30,615 nucleotides of DNA, taken from Apostichopus parvimensis. Its lineage: Eukaryota > Echinodermata > Holothuroidea > Aspidochirotida > Stichopodidae. Position 1 is the stretch's first letter, and each line of letters starts with the position of its first letter. Where the stretch lies: positions 1-30,615 of the forward strand of contig KN894230.1 in NCBI GenBank assembly GCA_000934455.1, given 5' to 3'. Shown piece by piece: positions 1-10,708 of this stretch. The position numbers and the translations under genes are program-made. Below the pieces are notes generated by a model. The model had not been told where the DNA came from. It made no database searches and saw nothing but the letters and a program-made list of their open reading frames with translations.

Positions 1-435
1 TGAGGCAGGTCCTCTTTGGAAAGGGTAGGTGGAGCTTAAGGGTCTGCTCAGTGCTAACATATCTCCTCCCTATTTATGCACTCTTAAATTATTTTACAGT
101 GAGTTATGCTCTATTTGTTACTGTTGACAATTTGTTTTGCTGCAGTTTCTGACTGATTGCAGATTACAAATTAACAATTAGCTTGTTATTCTCCTGCCTC
201 TCATTTAGCTGGATCTGGTCATTCCTGTGTTGTGATACAAAAAATATAATAATGATGTCAATAGGAACAAAAGTATCTCAAAGTATCCAACATTTACTCA
301 CTGACGCACTGATAGTACTACTTAAATACTTGACATTATTACCTGGCATTATTGTCACATATACATGATCTACTGTTCTGTGGTCATTTTGTCTCTGCTC
401 CATTGGTTAATATATTGCTGCCTGGTTCTGACAGC
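1..435. other. intergenic or intronic DNA, nothing recognised
   Basis: AT-rich sequence with no coding exon, RNA gene or transposon terminus that I can support. The short open frame starting near 183 has no protein-like features. Confidence 0.5.
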
Positions 436-815
436 ATAATGTATGCATGCATACACATGGCATAATGTATGCATTCATACTCATGGCATAATGTATGCAA
501 GCATACACATGGCATAATGTATACATGCACACATGTGGCATAACATACATGCATACACATGACACAGTGTATGCATTCATACACATGGCATAATGTATAC
601 AAACATACACATGGCACAATGTATGCATTCATATACATGGAATAATGTATGCATGCATACACATGGCATAGTGTATACATGCATACATGTGGCATGACGT
701 ATACATGCATACACATGGCACAGTGTATGCATTCATACACATGGCATGTATACATGCATACACATGGCATAATGTATGCATGCATACACATGGCATAATG
801 TATGTACATGCATAC
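436..815. repeat. 26-bp minisatellite, about 15 copies
   Basis: Tandem array of a 26-bp unit close to ATAATGTATGCATGCATACA followed by CATGGC. Most copies are 26 bp; one is about 3 bp shorter and the last is cut off. The centre of the unit alternates between a self-complementary GTATGCATGCATAC form, an ATTC form and GTATACATGC variants. Because 26 is not a multiple of 3, the unit cycles through all frames. The minus strand has no stop in any of them, which gives several spurious His/Cys/Met/Tyr-rich open frames that are not genes. Confidence 0.95.
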
Positions 816-2204
816 TGTGTTGTTATAATTGTCTTAAACAAAGGTAAGTGACAGTAAGCAATTTCTTGAAAATTTTACAGTAAAATCTTTACTTCAATAG
901 TAGCTCACGGTTATTAAAGTGTGAACAGTTGCCAGAATACAGTTCTTTGCGATGATTAAAGCGACTGAGTTATTATGGACCCTGCAAAAACAATATATTA
1001 TAAATGAAAATAAATACCATTCCTGATGACTGGCTAACATTAACGATAATACATTCATGTTTGCAGAATCGGTTGTGAAGTTTTATTATCAACTTATGCA
1101 GACTGTCAACACTACTTTGTTGCTCATGTCATTCACAGGTGATAATATAAATCAATTCCAAATTGTTTTGGTTTTCATTATATGCGTCAATTTGGGAATT
1201 GTTTTTATGAGTTTGAGCTAATTTTTATCTGTTTATGTGTTTCATATTTAACCTAGACAAGCTTAGACTGTAGTTAGTTTATGATATAATATGTGTGATT
1301 GGCTTGGAATGCTCTCCAGTGCAAAAATACATTAGACCAGCTCAGGGCTCAACAATATACCGATGAAACCAATGGCTTTTAATAACAATAGTGCCTTTGC
1401 TTTGTTCAGACAAAGGTTTCCACAACCCTCAAACCAGGACCCTTCGAGTTGCACAAAATGTATGCAATGTATGCTTTGTTTGAAGGAGTGGTTCAATGTA
1501 TACAAGGTATTATTGTGAGCTCATGCGGAACTTGTAAGAAAGCAGAAAAGCAAACCAGCTTTTTTCCGATAGATTTGTTCAATATTGCAAAGTATGTTGA
1601 ACCTGTCATGAATCAGAAAAGCTAAACCCAGCCATCTGAATTAAAGGCACTGTATTTTAACTTGCAAAAACTCTTAAGAAATACTGTACATAGGAAGCTG
1701 TACCATCATTGTCCTTTGAAAAAAATAAGTTTGTAATGTACCCCATTGTGTTCCTCTTATGTCCTAGGGTCCTATAATGCCCCCATCCCCCATTCTCCCC
1801 GCCACAAGTTGCTAACCTTACTGCATGCGAATTTGACATCCAGGTTCTTTTCCAAATTACCTTAACTTGCCTATACTTAGCTAATTGGATCTACGGGCAA
1901 GTAAAGCCCACCTACTGTATACTGTGTACTGAAATGGCTTTCAAAAGTAGTACAAAGCTGTACAACTTCAAGTGCTAGCTAATATATATTAAATCACCAA
2001 TGGTATAGAGTCTACCAGTCAAAACAGGAAGAATAAAGAATAAGGTGAGACCCTTGAGTTTCTGCTGGGTTGGGTTGAAGTATTGTGAACAGCACTGTCA
2101 ATGAGAGTTTTATATTCACCCTCTAACAGAAGTAATTTACTTGAACACTTGAGGAAGATCCTGCTGATTGTAACAAAGATAGAGCATTCTTTCATCATTC
2201 AATC
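816..2204. other. non-coding stretch, nothing recognised
   Basis: AT-rich, with repeated ACTGTA/TACAGT words but no exon or element ends that I could establish. The short minus-strand frame near 1657-1839 has no domain signature. Confidence 0.4.
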
Positions 2205-2339
2205 CTTCGAGGAACAAAAAACACCCAACCATCATCTTTAGCTTGTAAATGTGAGTTCTTTGTTTTGAACAACTCTCGCAAACATCTAAGGAGAGTCTTG
2301 TTCCATTTGGGAGAAAATCTGTGATGTCATACTGTAGAG

Positions 2340-2711
2340 CAGGGGTGGGCAACCTTTTTGAATGAATGGGCCAGATATAAGGAGTGAAAAATTGACTGGG
2401 CCGCACCTAACGAACGACCTGCTGTTGATTTCAAACCTTTGTTTCAGAGGACTTTCGATCAATATGTGTGTGTACTTAATCTGTATTCACAAAAACATAA
2501 TGTCAATACAGTACAGTTGATAATTAATGGTGATAATAGGCCTACCTGACAGTGCTCATCATTAGTTCCGATAAATTCTAAGCAGCTAGCTCGTTCTAGT
2601 GATGATGTAAAATATATTGATTTTTTTCTGTTTCTTGAGACATCTCACGGGCCGCAAAAAAATCACTGGCGGGCCGCATGTGGCCCGCGGGCCGTAGGTT
2701 GCCCACCCCAT
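2340..2711. mobile_element. hAT-type MITE, 372 bp, with 8-bp target-site duplication
   Basis: The left end is CAGGGGTGGGCAACCTTTTT and the right end is the inverted counterpart GGTTGCCCACCCCAT. Both sides are flanked by a perfect direct repeat CTGTAGAG (2332-2339 and 2712-2719), which fits the hAT target consensus nTnnnnAn. The subterminal GGGCCGCA/GGCCCGCGGGCC blocks are typical of non-autonomous hAT elements beginning CAGGGGTGGGCAAC. There is no transposase frame. It sits inside an older dispersed repeat, so it is the younger insertion. The right end differs from the left at the two outermost bases. Confidence 0.93.
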
Positions 2712-2748
2712 CTGTAGAGACACTAGGATCTGGGAATCATGAAGTTTC

Positions 2749-2767
2749 ATTTTTTTTTTTTTTTTTT
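2749..2767. repeat. poly-T run
   Basis: A run of about 19 T residues inside the right-hand part of the older dispersed repeat. It is low complexity, and it lines up with the T-rich stretch near 7425-7435 in the other copy. Confidence 0.85.
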
Positions 2768-2900
2768 AAAGATTGTCAGGACAAAACTTTAACAGTGTTG
2801 GCATTGAAAGCAATGTGATCATTGCAAGGGTCATGTGAATAGCTTCAATAGTTTAGAATGAACAGCACTTTCAAAACCAGTCTAAACAGAATGTACACAT

Positions 2901-4014
2901 TTTAAAAAAAATAATGCATTTATAACGAATTGAAGTACATGCTCGATGTTGTCATATTTAGACTTGATCAAGCGTTGTGTGTGAAGTAACATTAAAATCT
3001 GTGATATCTGCTAAAATGGGATATGATTTTCCTTAGCTACTTTGGGAACCTATTTCTGGCAGTTAGATCTCAAGTAGAGCAACGATTATTGTTGGGTTTG
3101 TGTTTTCTTTGAAATTTACCAAAATTACCATGAATTGTTAAAAATAAGATTGAAGGTGATAAAATTGAAATTTCCTACTAACCATTTGTCTTTGTCATTT
3201 TGAAGGTTGATTAATAGCAAGGTTGTACTTGATTTTCTTCAATGGTAGTACCAGTGTTTGTGCGAAGTCAACTGGTGGGGTTCCAAAGGGAAAGCCCCTG
3301 GTCAGGGGTGAATGGAGCTTAAGGCCCCTTAGAAAATTTCAGCATTTTAGTGCTCATTTTAGCACTCATTTTAGTGATATGAAAGCTACGAAAACGTACA
3401 TAATTTTATAAAACAAAATGAGCAAAAAAAAACCGGCACTCACCCAGTTCAATTTTCCAGTTTACTGGCTGACTCTATGGTAGGAAGCTATAAACGCAAG
3501 TGCAAGGTCAAGGCCCCAGTGTAGGTCCCATTAACATAACCACCAACCTATTTCATTCAAATAGGCCTATATATATCGCAAATTTCGAACGAGCATTGAA
3601 AGAAATGATTCCTCCCCCATTTTGTCAAGTAAGGAAAATGTTTACCAACAACAACTTATAAAAGAGTAAATAAGTCAGTGTCCTTGATCGTTAGAGGTTA
3701 GGCCTAGTGTTTTATAGAATACGCACATATGCATACGGTTCATTGCGCCAAACACTCAGTGACTCGTACTGCACAATGCATCTTATGTTTATTTACACAG
3801 CAATGCGCAACCAGTAGCTGTTACATTGATGGAAGGAATTTACTGTAGGCTTCCGCTAAGAGAGTTACAAGTGGTAACTCTCTGTGAGTCGTACAAACTA
3901 CAAAGGATAACTTACGATAGCCAATTATAATTTTAATATGTTACTGAACAGATTTTAAATGCATGTAAAGAGAGGTTTCATTGTTTGTGACATTGTTAAT
4001 TTTTTCATATTTTT
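2901..4014. other. non-coding stretch, nothing recognised
   Basis: No exon or element ends identified. A short direct repeat built on TTTTAGYRCTCA lies near 3344-3377. The open frame at 3223-3411 shows no codon-like composition or domain. Confidence 0.4.
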
Positions 4015-4017
4015 GTG

Positions 4018-4019
<2 letters not shown>

Positions 4020-4061
<42 letters not shown>

Positions 4062-4078
4062 GTTGTTGTTATTATTTT
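4020..4078. repeat. (ATT)n trinucleotide microsatellite
   Basis: An almost perfect run of ATT units, changing briefly to GTT near 4061-4070. It produces poly-Leu and poly-Asn open frames on the two strands that are not genes. Confidence 0.95.
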
Positions 4079-7000
4079 TGTGTGATGGGCTGTTTGAACT
4101 CGTCATTGTTGGCTTCTCGAGCGCTGGCACGAACATTGAGTTGAACCGGATTCGAATGTTTAAGAAGGTAAGACCATCGACAGGAGTTATGGCATAAAGA
4201 TCCAGCATTTTATTCTCTCATCTTTTCCGCAATATGTTGAAGAGATTTGACAATAAACTTGTGTACTTCAGCAAAAAATGAAAAGAAAGAAAAGCAGTGC
4301 AGTGCCGTACAATTAGTTTTGACGGCCACACATGGCACCCCCATAAAGATTGATCTGCTCTGAAAGTTAAATAATAAAGTAATATCTATAGACATGACAA
4401 CATTAGGTTTGTTCATTATGTACATGCAGGAAAGCCAAGTTGACACAGGCATCAAAAACCCCTTCGTCATGTTGAATCGCAGCATGAATTAGCAACTTTA
4501 GCGCTGCACTACTTAAGAAAGTATTATTGCAGGAAAGCATTGTAATCATTATTTTGTTTTGTTTGCACTAGATATCATAACCTCTGAAAGAATCAAGTAT
4601 TCTAAAGCAGTAGTTATGAGTAATTTATCACTAAAAATGGCATATTTTTCAGCAAAAAATACAAAAATTGAATATTTTGGCGTGTTTTTACAGTTGACCT
4701 AACTCCACAAGACAATACTTTTATAGCCTAAATTTATATCCCATTTTATGGGATATAATCTATGGACTTTTGGAATATGAAGGTAGTAGGATGTTTAACT
4801 GCTGAGAAATCAGACCTCCAAAATCATGAAAATGCCAAAATGCCACGGTGGCGACAAATTGCGAAATTTCAAAGTGTGATAATTCGGCCTAGTCTGAAGC
4901 AATGCAACTCAAATTTTCAGAATATGCTTATTTTATGGTAATTTTTAGAAGAGGTTCTACCACAACATACTCCAAAATCTGGTGATTTGATATGGAATGA
5001 CCCAGTTAAACCTCCTCTCATCACCTCTTAATGAGCACTGCCTGCATTGTGTGCAAATTGTCTTAGCATGGAAATATTAACCTGATAGGCTAATAATAAT
5101 CATAATCATAACATACACTGTCTGGTGTACATCCAAACTTTTGTGCTCCCCCTAATAGTATACGTATTAAATACCTGCATGCATCTCCTAGCTAACAGAT
5201 CTCTCCGTTACTCTTTTAATTACACAATTGTGTACACTCTCCCAATTTGCCATCCCAGATATCTTCCAAATGGCAGACAGAGCCGTATAACTGGCTGCAA
5301 TCTCTCTATATAAGGTAAAAAGAAAGAAGAAAAAAAAAACATTCTTCGAACACCCCACAGATTCGTCAGCACGCATCATACGTCTCATACGACACAATTT
5401 CTTTTCGCCAAATTGAATCATTGCCACGGTAATGCAATTTCCTTCAACGAGGCAGAAAAAATAAAAGAGAAATCACTCGAGAACGATGATGAATGAGATA
5501 AAATTCATGGTTTGAAATTATATGCAGTCTACATGTATACACTATGGACAAGCATCATATAACCTTTTAATGCACAGTGTTGCATCTAGACGGTGGAGAC
5601 AGTATTGCCTTCCGTAGACTTACAGTTAACCAGGCACAGAGGTGCAGTACTGTACATAACGTGTTCAGCCTGTGCATTGATCGTCAGGTGTCTAGTCAAC
5701 AAAACCTTACAGTATCGTACTTGCATTAATTGTGCGTGTTGACATGTCACTTCGAAGAATGTTAATAGCTCTGCTAGTTTACATTATGTGTTTGATCTCA
5801 TATTTTCAAGTATCCCGTAATCAAGTACAGTATGTCGATTCAATTCAAAAGAATGTCCTTTAGGGCAAGTTAAGTTTCATAGCAATATTTCCATTCCACC
5901 TAGATTTCACTCAAAATTAACAAGTATAGAGCTGCGGCATCTGAAAAAGTAAAATATGTACCTTGTACAATAACTTAAATCCTCAACAGTTCATGGATAA
6001 AACATCTTCAGCACCGATTTTTTAAATTGGCAAAATACTGTAGGAGCTCAGCTTGGTAAATTTGCTATGCAAATGTGCTACTGTAGGTGTTCAGGTGTTA
6101 ATGTGTACATGAGTACGATAGCTGCATCCACAAGCTTTAAATACAAAATAGGCTATCTTAGGTATAAAACATCTACTGTCTAAATCTAGGTGTAGGCTAC
6201 GAGTGCTAACGTTATATATGTATTGAAAATTTGAATGCTTTCCAAGATTTTAAGAAGTGGGATATATTGTGACACTAATGCAAAAACTCAAAAATGTACA
6301 GTTTATGATCTAGGGTACATGAAATTAATGTTATATGGCTTTAAAATCTTTAAGCTATGTGGTAAGTGTACAAATGTATTACAGTACAGACAACAGTGTG
6401 GGCTACTTCAGCATTTCTCAATTGAGTGAATTCACTGATAATGTAGCTACACTGTATATGTGCCATTACTAGTGTGGGCATCGTCTTATTGGTAGCTACA
6501 GTATTAAAGTGGTTTTTTCTTCTCTCTCTCTCTCCCCAAATAGTGCCATCATTTGATGGTAATCTAATCATCTCAAGTGACTATATGATAATTAATAGCT
6601 TGAATCATATTTGTGGAGTCTAATGTACATAATAAGAGTTAGGCATGTTATACTGTACATTCCTCTGCTCTGAAACTGTGATAGGCCAGGTAACAGATCT
6701 AGCTATAAAACATCGTGAGGTAAATACATTCAAAACGAACATTAATTTCATCTGTCAGACAATAGGCAACAAAAGTTTCTCAAAATCATTCTTCCATTGA
6801 AAGACTTTGACAGTTACTATTGTAAGAAGTGTGGTTTGCTTGTATGTGTAGTGTGTGGTACAGTACACCCTGTATGTTATAAACTCTAATTGTACACTCA
6901 GCTAGCTATTCAAAGCCCTTAAGTATGTCATCACTGTCTGTATGCACAGTATGCTTTAGAAGTATTATCAGTTATGTGCTACAGTTAGTCTTATCAGTTG

Positions 7001-7204
7001 GGGTATTCCTTGAAAATATTGTGCTCTTATCTTGTAATGCTGTCTAGAGACTGGTAGAGAATATATTTACAGTAGTAGAAGGAAGGTGGCTGGATTCTGC
7101 CTTTAGTACTTATTAATTATGTGCTAACACAACCTAAAGTGTCAGGTCTATAGTTCAACTAAAGTTTAACTTTGTTGTGTCAGCTGGGCTCAATTAGGTC
7201 TGCT
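4079..7204. other. non-coding stretch, nothing recognised
   Basis: AT-rich with many TACTGTA/TACAGTA words. The block 4640-5040 is unusually uniform in texture (CAAAATCATGAAAATGCCAA and similar) and may be part of a dispersed repeat, but I found neither a partner nor ends in the window. A CT-rich run lies at 6519-6537. No tRNA, rRNA or exon was seen. Confidence 0.4.
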
Positions 7205-7785
7205 TAAAGCGGACACAAAGCCCAACAATCATGTTGTAGCTTACTGTACTAGTATAACAGAGAACTTTGGGAAAAATGTCTTCCTCAAACATCTCAAGAA
7301 ATATCTGATTCCGTTTGAGAGATCTATATCGTAATTTAATACATGTGTAGGCTGGGAGAGCTCTGCCATTTTGTAATTCTGTGATGTCACAGTTCTACTA
7401 TGATCTGATACTTTTTAGAATTTTTTTGTTTCTCTTATCATGTTTTTGAGGTAAAATATGAACATTGTTTGACACTGAAACCAATGGCATCATTTGGTCA
7501 TGTTAAAGGTAGTCAGTATAGGCCCCAAATTATACCACGTTATAATTGCTAGAAGTTTTCAAAAAGTACTTTCCTGGAGGTCTTTACTCTCCAAATTGTT
7601 CTCAGACATTTTTTAAGGAACACACAAGATGACTGAATGTCCCAGTGAGGAACATTTCCTCAAAGTTTGTAATAAATACAGTTTAAGAATTTTGACCAAC
7701 TTAGGTGACCATATTTGAATATCTAGCATATTTGGGGCCAATACAGAAAACCTTTAAGAGTTTCGATATTTTAGATTCTATTATC
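7205..7785. repeat. old dispersed repeat, copy 2 (split by a TTAA MITE)
   Basis: Diverged partner of the repeat at 2205-2900. It runs from AAGCCCAACAATCATGTTGT to about 7502 and resumes after the MITE at 7758, where AGAGTTTCGATATTTTAGAT matches the uninterrupted partner. The other copy therefore serves as the empty site for the MITE insertion. Edges are approximate and the family is unknown. Confidence 0.6.
7507..7753. mobile_element. TTAA-target MITE, 247 bp (Kolobok- or piggyBac-like)
   Basis: Flanked by TTAA at 7503-7506 and 7754-7757. The termini are inverted repeats of about 28 bp with a few mismatches: left AGGTAGTCAGTATAGGCCCC, right GGGGCCAATACAGAAAACCT. TTAA duplication is a hallmark of piggyBac and Kolobok transposons. 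The AGG start fits Kolobok better than the usual CCC start of piggyBac, but I cannot settle the superfamily. There is no coding capacity. It sits within copy 2 of the older dispersed repeat. Confidence 0.82.
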
Positions 7786-10480
7786 GATATTAGATTAACA
7801 GTGTAGAGCTGTCGGTAATGCAGACCGTGTTGAACATCAGAAGGGTAGATTAATTTATTAGGAAGAGGGAGTGACCAGATTAGTGGGTCAGAAATTTGGC
7901 ATTTCTCGTGCCACTTTGGTGGATGGAAAAGTGCATGATTTGAGTGAAGACAGGTAAGTATCATCCTTCATGAACATTCAAATCAGTAAGTCTGGCGGTG
8001 ATGGCCAGTTTTTAATTGTTACATTGAACAAATCTTTCCACAACATACTGCACATCTGTTTAAAAGTCTTAATTGACAAACCAGCCTTGCTCTCCCGAAC
8101 AATGTGAATGAAACCTCCAGATACTGTGAAAGACAGCATTAATTGTGACCTGGAAAAAACCATTTCCTGCTTGGAAAGCACGAATGCACATCCTGTGTGT
8201 ACATTTCATGAATATTTTATACGTGCCATTTTGAACTGCCAGTTCTACTGAATAGTAAATATTGTAAGTATTGTATATATGTGCAAAATACACAGTATAA
8301 TGGATGTTCTCTGTCATATAAGGTTTACCCATTATTGTCAACATGGGGGGGGGGTCAATGTCAATACCATGTCCTTGGTAAAAAATTTGGTCACCTTAAT
8401 TTATGGTATCATTATCATGTCCAAGAAACATTTAGACTTAGAACAATATACAGCACTATACATAAAAAACTTGTGCAACTTGACCAGCAATAAACTTACT
8501 CTTATTGGCCTGGCCACTATAAAGTAAATTGTAACTCAATTGAGCTTGAAGAACTGTAATGATGGTAGGCTTGATAGCAAGTGGAAGAGCACTTAGCTCA
8601 ATGAAGGATGAAATCACTTTATATTTGTGACTGATTAGTAAACTAGCAATGTACAACTTCATTTCTGCAGAGTTTTGATCAGCAGTGCTCAATAAATCAT
8701 GATCCTAACTTAAAATGCTGACTGTGATTTTGTTCATACGAACTGTTCGATTGCAAGGTAATGTTGTCAACGCACAATAAGTTTAAGGGTTAATAATTTA
8801 AAAAGAAATTTGTGGGGAAAACAGTTGAAATGGGTCTGTTTGTGTTAGTTCATAAATCTTCACCCGATCTTAATGAAATTTAGAACGTACATGCCCAAAT
8901 TCCTCGAAATGATACAGTACTTATATATATTTTTAAATGCCGAATGTTAATTGTTAATTTAGCAAAGAAATTGTTGATTTTATATTTATTCTTATAGAGT
9001 CCAAAGCACTCATGTATTTTACACCACTTTGGACGAGAAGACTTACTTTATAACAGTTCATAACAGTTTGAACCATACAGTGGCCTTTGCTAATAGCAAT
9101 GACTGGCAGTTACTGTAGTTATAGAGGTGAGGTTACAGTACCCAGATACAAAGTCCCAAAAGAAGCTGTAGTATTGGCTAGTATTGGCTACAGCTGTAGG
9201 TAAGTTACTGTAGCCCGGCATGTATGGAACAACAAACATACAGTCAAACTGTTCGCAAAGACTTTACAGCGGTCTATTTATGTACTCCATGATGTCTCTT
9301 TATCATTTAGCATTGGAAGGTACTAGTGATGTAGCGATACTGCTGCAACAAACTATACACACACACATACACGCACATACACTCAACAGAATACAGCGCA
9401 AAGTACCAACAGTATATTATCTAGATATATTTGTGATAAACACAGAGTTAGGCACAGTACACATACCTAGAGGTCATTAATTATTTACACTTAACCATGT
9501 CTTAAAGCAGTATGTTGTACTTGAAATTTGTCACTAAACGGTGTATAACTTAACCGTGATCGCATCGCAGGATGCTATGCCAAAGTATCGGCAACTCGCT
9601 GCACGTACATCATGTACGAGTGCAAAGATGCACACAGTAGCAGGTTTTGAACACAGAAACCTCAGTAATTTATACGATACAAAATACAGAGTCTGCAAGA
9701 CCGCTACGCAAAATTGGAACCCTAAATTAATCCCTGCTTAATCATTTTGGTCGGTTCATGACGACAACATTTTTCTTGGAAAAAAAATCTTTAAAACCTA
9801 TCAGATAAAAATAAAGTACAAGCTAATAGTTTTCTAAACTTTAATTCAGCTTTTCACAAACTGTTAGGCTCACTACCCAGGATCTTTCATGAGAACTGAG
9901 CAACACCTCACCAGATCCCAACCCCCCCACCTCTTCCCACCCCTCAGAATTGATGTTCAGAATGCCGGAGAAGTTGTAACTTGGAGATCTAAGGACTTGA
10001 TAGTAGTAAGGTGATCGATCCTTGTCTGCAAGCTCCGGAAAACTGTAGATAAATTTCCCGATGTCCTGGGAAAATCTGGTAGCTCACCGAAAATGTTTCA
10101 CAGACCAAAAAGTTTGTGTGGGCTCTCCGTGGTTTGCAGAAGTTAGGAATTAATCATCACTACCAAGGAAACAGTTTTACATGCTTTGATACTATTGCAA
10201 GTTTTCTCAGTTGGTTCAACTGTATAGAAAGCAGATGATAGAGAATGATTATAGAGTTAACAAATGTAGAGAGAAAAAGATTGTGGCGATTCCCGAAGAA
10301 AGTTTAACGCAGAGACTTGTAGACTGAAATCCCCCAAAACATGTTACACATTAGATAATCGTTGTAATGTTTGGTTCTGTAGAAGGGAGGGAAGAGTGAT
10401 GGTAGGATGAAGGTCAGAACCAATGAACCCTTTCAGTCTCGAAGCTGCTGAAACGACCTGGGATGTTTCTGGGAAGACTT
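7786..10480. other. non-coding stretch, nothing recognised
   Basis: No convincing exon on either strand. Minor items are a G10 run at 8345-8354, a direct duplication of TAGTATTGGC near 9170-9191, and a CA-rich ACACACACATACACGCACAT at 9357-9376. From about 9900 to 10480 the base composition is somewhat more balanced, but I see no intact coding signal. Confidence 0.4.
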
Positions 10481-10708
10481 TTAAAAGTTTTCCTTCAGTC
10501 TCTTCTCCAGCTGCGGTAACCCCAGCCACTTCCGTTTGTCAACTTTATTACTGTCGTACCGAGAATCAGTCATGTCTTCCTCGTACAGTTTATTTCTCTT
10601 TGAGGCTTTTTTCCTGAGACTCGAGTATTCCTGGTATGTAGAACACGATAGTTTGGGTTCACCATACCGGTCTTCAGATTCTCGAAAAAGTCTAATGGAT
10701 CGTGCAAG
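10481..10708 (-). CDS. possible 3'-terminal coding exon, minus strand, unknown product
   Basis: Reading leftward from 10708, a frame of 75 codons stays open to a TAA at 10483-10481. It is preceded by an acceptor-like TATCTTCTGATTAG. The conceptual protein is strongly charged and looks like a cytoplasmic tail, with the segments ESEDRYGEPK, EYSSLRKKASKRNKLYEED and KRKWLGLPQLEKRLKENF. Base composition is more GC-balanced than the flanks. It has no transmembrane segment or domain that I recognise, and no partner exon has been joined to it. Adjacent frames just upstream also contain short protein-like runs, so a decayed gene is as likely as a live exon. It lies antisense to the alpha-arrestin gene, and could also be chance. 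Confidence 0.3.
   Translation of the reverse strand, partial: LARSIRLFRESEDRYGEPKLSCSTYQEYSSLRKKASKRNKLYEEDMTDSRYDSNKVDKRKWLGLPQLEKRLKENF

Larger units (their letters stand above)
2205..2900. repeat. old dispersed repeat, copy 1 (split by a hAT MITE)
   Basis: The segments 2205-2339 and 2720 to about 2900 together resemble 7205-7502 plus 7758 to about 7785. Shared blocks include CCCAACNATCAT, GCAAACATCT or TCAAACATCT, TCTGTGATGTCA, a T-rich run, CATTGAAAGCAATG versus CACTGAAACCAATG, GGTCATGT, and AATAGCTTCAATAGTTTAGA versus AAGAGTTTCGATATTTTAGA. The family is unknown. Copy 1 is interrupted by the hAT MITE at 2340-2711. Edges are approximate and judged by eye. Confidence 0.6.

Noticed and set aside
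384-841. Three overlapping minus-strand Cys/His/Met/Tyr-rich open frames
   Set aside because: They are translations of the 26-bp minisatellite in successive frames; there is no codon bias or domain.
1021-1045. A second CTGATGA word at 1024-1030
   Set aside because: No stem II, GAAA or cleavage triplet follows; it is not a hammerhead.
7930-7990. GACAGGTAAGTA donor-like context at 7953, similar to one at 23839
   Set aside because: The frames leading into both sites contain stops and show no family match. The similarity of the two may come from a dispersed repeat but is too short to claim.
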